Shown in pieces: positions 36,601 through 45,600 of a stretch of 60,000 nucleotides of DNA; position 1 is the stretch's first letter, and each line of letters begins with the position of its first letter. Location of the stretch: contig NC_087079.1 in assembly GCF_026151205.1 (NCBI RefSeq), positions 8,858,635-8,918,634 of the forward strand, in the 5' to 3' direction. The notes below the pieces were generated by a model that saw only the letters and a program-made list of their open reading frames with translations, was not told the origin of the DNA and made no database searches. The stretch comes from Bolinopsis microptera. Its lineage: Eukaryota; Ctenophora; Tentaculata; Lobata; Bolinopsidae. The translations under genes and the position numbers were made by a program.

Positions 36601-39600
36601 TCTCTCTAAGACAGTTAATATAGACGAAAGGATGACAATATGTTAGTGGCCGGCTATATTTTCTCCCAGCCCGGATTCGAACCTGAAAACTTCTGCATGG
36701 CAGTCAGACCTTTAAAACACTGAGCTACGGCAGATTTTCCCACATTCCGTTGTAATTTTGAAAATATATTCAATAACTTTTTTATAGAAATAATCTTCCG
36801 GAAAAATAAAGTAAAATGACAACAATTTAGACTTCAGTTTAGTTCGTCGGAAGAATAATGCCCATGAATATTGAATACGAGGAGAATTTCATAACGTATT
36901 ATATATTAATGTGAAGTGTTTCGTAATTTATGTAGAAAGTTCTATCCCAAAACTCAAAAAAGTGCTGTGACCAGGATTCGAACCTGGGTTTCTGCGGCCA
37001 CAACGCAGGGTCCTAACCACTAGACGATCACAGCTGACAGCTACCTTAGCAGCAATGAAAGAGGAAATAGAGATAATGCATGTCGTTGAAGACTATGCAA
37101 AATGTTGAACACAAAATCTCGTTCGGTCAATGTTTAAAACAAACAATACAATAAGCATGTCATGTAAATTTTGAAACAAAGCTCTGCGATTAAATTTTTG
37201 AAAAGTTTTACAGAAATAATTATACATTTGATATTTCCTTCTTTCAAACGACTAACTTCCAATAACTGAGTCATTCTCCAAAAAATAAGGGCTTTAACCC
37301 GAAAACCCAAACTACCCAAGTAGGCATCATGTAGCCTCCAGGCTCGACAAACCCCGACAAACCCCGACAAACCCCGACAAACCCCGACAAACCCCGACAT
37401 ATCCCGACAAACGGGGTTTGTCGAGGGGTTTAGCCTCGGGCCCACCGGCTACACGAGGCCTTCTTGTATAGTGTTTTTCCACGTAAAGCTTGATGACTCC
37501 GTCTCGGCTTTTTGTTGGGAGACTCAAAAAAAATTTAAAAAAAAATAAAAAGAAAAAAAAAACCTCCAGGCTCGACAAACCGGAAACCCCGTCAAACCCC
37601 GTCAAACCCCGTCAAACCCTGACAAACCCCGACAAACCCCGACAAACCCTGACAAACCCCGACAAACCCCGACGTGTCAAGATATGTCGTATCATGTCGG
37701 GCCCACCGGCTACATGATGCCTCCAAGTAAGAAAGTTGCCGAAGAGACATTTTTTGGATGGTAAGCAAACTATACTCTACTGCTATAGTCATGGACCATG
37801 GTCGAATACTATAATTAATGATCATTACATTAAGAAACAATAATTTTGAAACCAAAATGATATGTAATGTACGAGTATTGTGTTCGGCTATTTTTTCTCC
37901 AACCCGGAATCGAACCCGATACCTTCTGCATGAAATGTAAGCGTATCAATGCACAGAGCTAACTGATCGAATTTGTCAGTTTATAACCCTAATTGATGAT
38001 ATCAATAAATTCAATAAACTGTTTAAACAATACGTGTGATAATAACATGATCTAATTAAGTAACCACAATTTATACTGTAACTCGTCGGAACAATATGCA
38101 CCATGAATCTTGTAAGATATCTTTTAAAACAACATATCTACGAAAATTTGAGTAGCTACTCTCATTCTTATATGTTAAGAGTTCAAAGTGAAAACAATAA
38201 AAGTGCTGCGACCAGGATTCGAACCTGGGTTACTGCGGCCACAACGCAGGGTCCTAACCACTAGACGATCGCAGCTTTGAGCCACCGGGGCAGCGATAGA
38301 ATAGGAAATTAAAATATTGAGGTACATAGAAGACTTGACAGATATATGAAAACTAGAAAACTGAATCTAAGCTGGTAATTGTTAAACATGTCATGTAAAT
38401 TTTGAAACAAAACTCTGAATATTTTATGCACCTTTGTGCCACATCATGTTATCAGTACTTATACTTGTCATGCATGATTATGACATTATCTGACAAATTA
38501 TGAAGCACTTTTGCCTTATCACTTTTCCTTATCTATCTGGGATAAAATGTACTCTTTACTCAATTTGCAGCTAATATAACATTATATATCATAAGAATGC
38601 GGAAGTTGATGCTATTTAAGTGCTTACCTTTGGTGATGATGGCGGATACGTCCTTCTCAATATCAGCTAGATCAGTGATGTCGTGAGCCTGGTAGAACGC
38701 GTACAATCTCTTCATTGCCACCAACAACTTGAACTCTCCTTGTTCGTTCTCTGATTCTAGCCCTGCAAACCGGATATTAGCATTTTGTCACGTGACATGG
38801 TGAACAAGCGGAGAATGAAAATTTTGCACGTTCGACTGATTGTCAAGCTCTAAGTCCTAAGAGTTGGACAAATCATTATATTTAAGCAATTTGTCAGGAC
38901 TGTGCCTAAAATTAAATCTGTTTGGATAAGAACCGTACCATCAGTGATAAGGGAGTGGAAGCTGCTGACCAGCTCATCAATAAGCTGCCGGAAAGCAACT
39001 GCAGCGGTGGTTTGTATGGACAGCTCGTTGTTGATGAAGTAGCGGTATGTAAAGGCACAGTTGCGCAGCACGTCCGCGTCAGAGTGTTTACCCACAATGT
39101 CGTGCATGTACTTCAGGAGCAGCTCCAGGAATTTGTTCAGACGATGTTCTACATACACTCCAACTGAGAGGACACAGTTTTACATCTCAAAACGACTAAA
39201 AAAACAAAGCTCAACACTATTTAAATATGTGCATCTGGAGACATTGGAAACATGGAAAACAAGAAACACATCAATTAACTTACATGGAAGTATTGAGGGA
39301 TCTCGACTAGACTGACAATCTTCTGTTCGTCAGTACTGAACTTGCTCAGCAGCTCAGGTAACTCCGCAATGAAATGTTTTGTCAGTGAGTTTCTGTCTGC
39401 TTCCAGCTGTCTCCTCTCTTTGGTGTTCAACTCTCTCTGGCGGGGTTTTCCTCGTCCCGGGGGCGGGTCTTCACCAGCTGCACGCTTTATCGCACATGTC
39501 ATTATCTCTATCAGTGCTCCTTCTTCTTCGTCATTAAGTGCGAGCTCACCTGAAGTTAGGAGTCTCAATCACTGGCAATTATTGGAAATGTGAGGACTTA

Positions 39601-42600
39601 AATTGGGTGGGTAAAACTTAAGGAGTCAGAAAAGATCAATTTATGCGGAAATGTGCGACATTAATCGACTTTAATTCATACAAGCTACTAACCCAGTTCA
39701 TCAGAGAGCAGTAGTTCTGTCATACTCTTCCAGTCTCTAAGTACCTCCACTGTCTCCCACAGACTATCTACCATGTACGCTCCGTGCTCACTCACCTGGA
39801 AATAGATAGTTAATATTGTGACATTGCCACGTTGACAGTAATCTGCAGTAATTAGCAGGTCAATCTGTGCCATTTAAATACCATTCAAATACATATCTTT
39901 ATACACTAATATATTGAAGTATACAATACAAAATATCAAAAAGATATCTGGATTCTGGATAATTGTGTTCAACTATAAGTTGCAAAATGTACACAATATA
40001 GGCCAATTACCGGGTGTCGGATTACAAATTATTAAAATATCTGATATCTTACATAATGTAACTTGGTAATTCAAATAAATTTCCATTTGGGGTATGAAAA
40101 AATAATTCCATCCCAAATTCGACTTTTACAAAAGTGCTGCGACCAGGATTCGAACCTGGGTTACTGCGGCCACAACGCAGGGTCCTAACCACTAGACGAT
40201 CGCAGCTACGCGCCACCTTCGCGGCGATAAAAGTGCAAATTGTTGCATTACATTTCATTGAAGACTTGACAAGCGCAGTCGAGAGAACATTTTATGCAAC
40301 CGCTTGCTACTCTACACCACATTTAGGGACTTATTGCATTATCAACAAAAGATAATGTTTTCGATGCTCCCATATTAAATTACACAAAAAACTTATGTGC
40401 ACCGAACCAAGTTCCATATCTCATACTCGAAGGGAACTTAAAATGTATTACTCTTGTGACTATGTTGCAGAAGAGACAAAATATGGTTGTGCTCGCAAGT
40501 TTTTCTTATCAGGCTGACACAAAAGCAGTTAATAATTAAACTCAATAATTATGAAATGGAAGGGAGGATCAAGTAATTCGTATTGAGCAGATCGATTTTC
40601 AGAGCCGGGGAAAACTCGCCTTACAGCAGGGAAGAATGAAATGTCTGTACTAACACAATAACTACTTTAACTATTATGATTTATTCTCACCTCGTTTTCT
40701 AAAAAGAATCTGAGAAGTTCCTTGAGAATGATATGAGGTTCCCTAATCTTCCTGGTGTGGCGCTGAGCTCTGTGTTCTTTTAGCACTTCCTCCAAATCCT
40801 CAGTGAGCAGCTTCTTGTGTAGGAACTCTCCGGCAGCGTGTGAAATGTTCCGGTTATTAGCAAATACCAGCTGATACACAACCTGAGACAGGTATAATAT
40901 CAGTTCTTGTTGTTCATGTCCTCGTTTACAGTCTGTACCATGCCTGTTTACTCTGAGTATTAAAACCAGTACACTGTACATTTAGTGAAATGATAATGAA
41001 CATGATTTAATGATTAACACCTTTAAAAAAAGCAGACAATATACACTACAAACCTCACAATCAGCGTTCTCCAGCACATCGAAACTGTTCAACATGAAGC
41101 TGATAAGTTTAACAGCTTGAACCGCCACGTTTTCCTCCTTATCGTGTACCATCTCAACTATCCTGTTCTTGAACCTTGCAGTGAAAAGTTCCAGCTGCTG
41201 AGCGAAGTCTTCTATCATGTAGAGTCCCTGGAGAGCCAGGACGGACTTCAGCCTGACTTCAGCGTGTCTGTCGTGAAGTGTCCAGCCCACGTATTTCAGG
41301 TACTGATCTTTCAGGAAGTGAGAAGGAAGGTGCTTCATCCAATGTCCTGAGCGTTTTAGAAGTTAGAAGATATAACGGGGAAAATGGGTCAAAAGATGTA
41401 CAATTATCGGCTTGAACTTTCAATTTAGAGAGCATTTTAGGTAAACAATCGGACGTAACATTGAGCTTTTGATTACATACGAATAACAAATCCTTCTTAC
41501 CGAGTTCCTGGATGCAAATAGACCTGATCTCTGCTCTGCAATCCCTGTATCTGTGAACAAACAAACCACTGAATATTTGACTCATGAAGTCCGTCAGGAA
41601 CCCGTCAAGATGTGACCTCAGTTCTTTCTGTTTGCTTTGTAACCTCTCAACCTTAAAATAGAAATAATTTGTAGTCAGCAGACCTTGCTCATATTTGAAA
41701 CACACGACAGGCTTTATTTTTGCAGAAACTCACAATCGTATTTCAAGAAAAAGCCCTGAATAGTGCTAACCAGCCAAGCTCTCTTACCTTTGCGAATGCC
41801 CGCTTAGCTTGACCTTTCTTCAGCTCTGTCTCTAACTGACGTTCTGTGTTCTCCAAGTCCATTTGAACCATTTTAGCTATGTCAATAAGTGAGGTGACCA
41901 GTGTCATGCCTATCAGGGTGCAGGTGTGCCTGAACGCTCGCACCTGAGATATATATACATTTTAGGTACAAGTACAAGTACATGTAATTAGTAACCGGAA
42001 ACATTGAGATTTCTAGAATCTAAACGTGTAAATTTGATTGAATCTTCATTTTCAAACATAACATAACCCCAGTTTTAGGGATTTTATTTTTTTAAATTTC
42101 AGATCTTTCATACTATTTGTTACTAAAATGCTCATTGTATCCTATAATATTTAGATTTTCATCATCATAACCCCAGTTTTGTGAATGCTAAAAAACTCAA
42201 CCAGGAACCTACCTGAGAGTCACTGAGGGCAAGGAGCCAGCTAATAACATTATCCATCATATACTCATCGTATATAATGTTGTGTTTACATCCTCTTATC
42301 AGTCGCTCTATGAACTCAAGCAGATTACTCTTAAACTTCTTAAACAGCGGACCACCCTAAAAAAGGAGATAAGAATTAGGTTTAAATCACGAAAATTGAC
42401 CTGTAGATGTAAAAAGATTTCAAACGCGAACGGTAGGATTCGAACCTACGCGGGCAGAGCCCAATTGATTTCTAGTCAATCGCCTTAACCACTCGGCCAC
42501 GTCCGCATGTAACATTTTGAAAGTTTATCGAGGAATATCCTAAACTGCTGGAGCGCATAAAATACGTGTTTCCTTTGTAGTAAATAAACTAAAATAAAAG

Positions 42601-45600
42601 TTGGCATGTCGATGTCAAAAGATTTCATCCGCGAACGGTAGGATTCGAACCTACGCGGGCAGAGCCCAATTGATTTCTAGTCAATCGCCTTAACCACTCG
42701 GCCACGTCCGCATGTTCAATTCTAAAAGTTAATGGACCAATATCGAACATTGCTGGACTGCACTGCACTCATATTCGAGCATTTCATTTCAATGTGAAAC
42801 ACATCGTTCATAGTATGGAGCCAGGGTGTGAACTGGTTACACCTGGTTAAAACACTTCCATCCCATTGCATAACACTCCATAAATGAGTTGTAATTAATT
42901 TAAATTTTGGAAAATAAACTGAAATTTGACCTCTCGGAGTCAAAAGATTTCATCCGCGAACGGTAGGATTCGAACCTACGCGGGCAGAGCCCAATTGATT
43001 TCTAGTCAATCGCCTTAACCACTCGGCCACGTCCGCATATGATAATATAAAAGTTTATGAATACAATATCGTACACAACGGGAACGCGCCGCATTGAATC
43101 ACGGCAATATTATGATCTTTACTCTTTCGTAAACAAACTATAAGTTCGTAGACGGTAGGATTAGGACCTCTTTAATGTGGAAAGAGCCCAATTGAGTCAT
43201 AGTTCCATGTAAGTCATGGTTGATGCTGAGAGCTGACTGACAAACAATAAATTTACATAAACAACTTGTTTTATGAGCGAGTCTCATTACAGAACGAAAA
43301 GTAAGTAAAATCATTTTACCTGAATAAGGGGGTATTCTCCTGACTCCTCGTCGAAAGATTCTGTTAACTTTCTGATACTCTTAACTTTATCTTGATTTGC
43401 AAACATGATCTGACTCAGTTTACCTGAGAAGATACGAGTGTTATACACACAACGTCAGTACAGAGGAAGAAGTTATAATTGTAACATGAGATTAATTTCT
43501 CACGGGCTGTACAAGATTGTATTGGACTACTAATATGATTATATATTAAACTTTGTACATGGTTGAATTATATTATGTGATACATTTAAGCACTACCGAA
43601 TATAATATATTCATATTCCAGTACTGTAAAAATGAATCAAATCAATGAATTTTGAAAAAAGTAAACAGAGAAAGTAAACAGAGAAAGTAAACAGAGAAAG
43701 TAAACAGAGAAAGTAAACAGAGAAAGTAAACAGAGAAAGTAAACAGAGAAAGTAAACAGAGAAAGTAAACAAAGAAAGTAAACAGATAAAGTAAACAGAG
43801 AAAGAAAACAGAGAAAGTGAACAGAGAAAGTAAACAAAGAAAGTAAACAAAGAAAGTAAACAGAGAAAGTAAACAGAGAAAGAAAACAGAGAAAGTAAAC
43901 AGAGAAACTAACCAGAGAAAGTAAACAGAGAAAGTAAACAGAGAAAGAAAACAGAGAAAGTAAACAGAGAAACTAACCAGAGAAAATAACCAGACAAAGT
44001 AAACAGACAAAGAAAACAGAGAAAGTAAACAGAGAAACTAACCAGAGAAAGTAAACAGAGAACATACCTTTACAACCGCAACATTGCACAAAGAACTGAA
44101 TGAGATCCACTACAGCCTTCTCTCTGTCCTTCTTGTACTCATCAATCCACTCGTCCACTACAACTTGGAGAGCTGCTCTACCGCTCAGAACCTGTGTTGT
44201 AGCTTATGTTTGTGTTTATAAAGCTATAAATAGATTTAGCATTAAGTCTACAGTTTCTAATGATAATGTTTATCCACTATCCAACCCAATGATTGTTACT
44301 TGAATTTAGTTAGGATCTATTTGTAACTTATTGTTGAGACTAAAATGATAACAGACACAACCGAAATTTAGTTTAAATTTCGGTTGTGTTGATTTGCTCA
44401 AATTGATCATAGACCTAGTAACTCGATCATAGATATTAGATATGTATATTGTATAATAGTCTGAATAAATTCTACAGTATAAATGTCAAACTGAGACTTA
44501 CATATCCGTACATAGAATCCTCAGCTAGTTCAGGAATAATGTTAGAAGCACGGCTGCGTTTACTGACGTTCATACCACCTCGACCTTTTATTGGCATTCT
44601 TTTCATATCCAAAGGTTTCTTCCTGAAATAATAGAAAATTGATCGACTGTGCCAAAATCTGTATTTAAACGGCTAAATCTTTAAATTTAGTAAGATTATC
44701 CTGCACAGTGAGATATATCGACCACGGTGATGTTTATAAAGCTTGAAGTCACTTGATGAAGAATATATATTATATATGAAGAATAAACTACACGAGCTAC
44801 ACAAACAGTCAACTAGATAGTGCAAGTGATACTATGATAAGAATGTTTCAACTTTAACAAAACAAATAAAAACATAGAATATTCTGGAAATTTCATACAC
44901 TTTAAAGGACCAGTTAACTGAAAAATTTGTAGTCTCCAATTTGGCTAAGATTTAAATCAGCTGTGACAAACTGGTAAAGAATCGTATCGCCGAAAGAACC
45001 AATTCTCTAGCGTACGTGTAACGCGTGTTATTGCAATATAATAAGCTGTGGCGTCGTGACGTCATAAAGTCCCTCAGTGCGCGCTTGCATAGCGTAATAC
45101 ATTGCAAATGTTTATCATCGTCAATAAAACACGTGTAACTCACTCAAATTTTAGAATTATGACTATTACCCTAGTTCTCCAAAATCCTTATAGTTTTGGC
45201 TATCATCCTAACTAAAGGAATAGCTGATTGTATGTACAGTGCTCACGTCATGATTTTAAACAGTGACATAATTTCTTGAACAGTGGCGGGTGAATGTACG
45301 GTTAGAAAGTTTCTGCTATTACAACTTATGTCATATAATGTGATAATTTTGGATTGTTTTCATTGCTTAATTACACAAGCAGGGAGACTGTACCGATTAT
45401 TTTTCCCCAGTCCATGAAACTCTAACGAATTTAGAAAGGATCTAGATAAGTAGGAGTTTGTTCAATTCCGAGAGCAATTATATTTATATCATAGCGGAAT
45501 TTCTAACTTTAATCCACATGTGTCAGCCAGTACAGGAGACAAGAAGTCTGGCTACTTTACGGCCGTTCCTCTGGGATTATTAGTAGAAGTAGCTTCTATC

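Larger units (their letters stand above)
29527..38627 (-). other. STAG intron 13, ~9.1 kb, hosting other genes
   Basis: The donor after AAAG at 38628 and the acceptor CTTCAG before 29526 join as AAA G|CC AAC, giving an unbroken protein ([13 protein letters not shown]) that aligns with known STAG order without a missing exon. Inside are the receptor gene (plus strand), four tRNA-His genes, three tRNA-like relics and a minisatellite element. Its first part (29527-30795) holds only simple (GTTAGTGG)n repeats and no exon. Confidence 0.9.

Noticed and set aside
37341-37675. CRISPR array or telomere-like repeat
   Set aside because: Units are contiguous 10-mers with no spacers, and the context is a eukaryotic intron; not CRISPR, and not a known telomere motif.
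37134-37855. Several repetitive Val-Gly-Phe and Pro-Arg-Gln-Thr frames
   Set aside because: Products of the 10-bp CCCCGACAAA arrays.
43611-44158. Long Leu/Phe/Ser-Val-Tyr-Phe open frames on the minus strand
   Set aside because: They are translations of the 13-bp minisatellite, open in several frames because the unit contains no stop; not genes.
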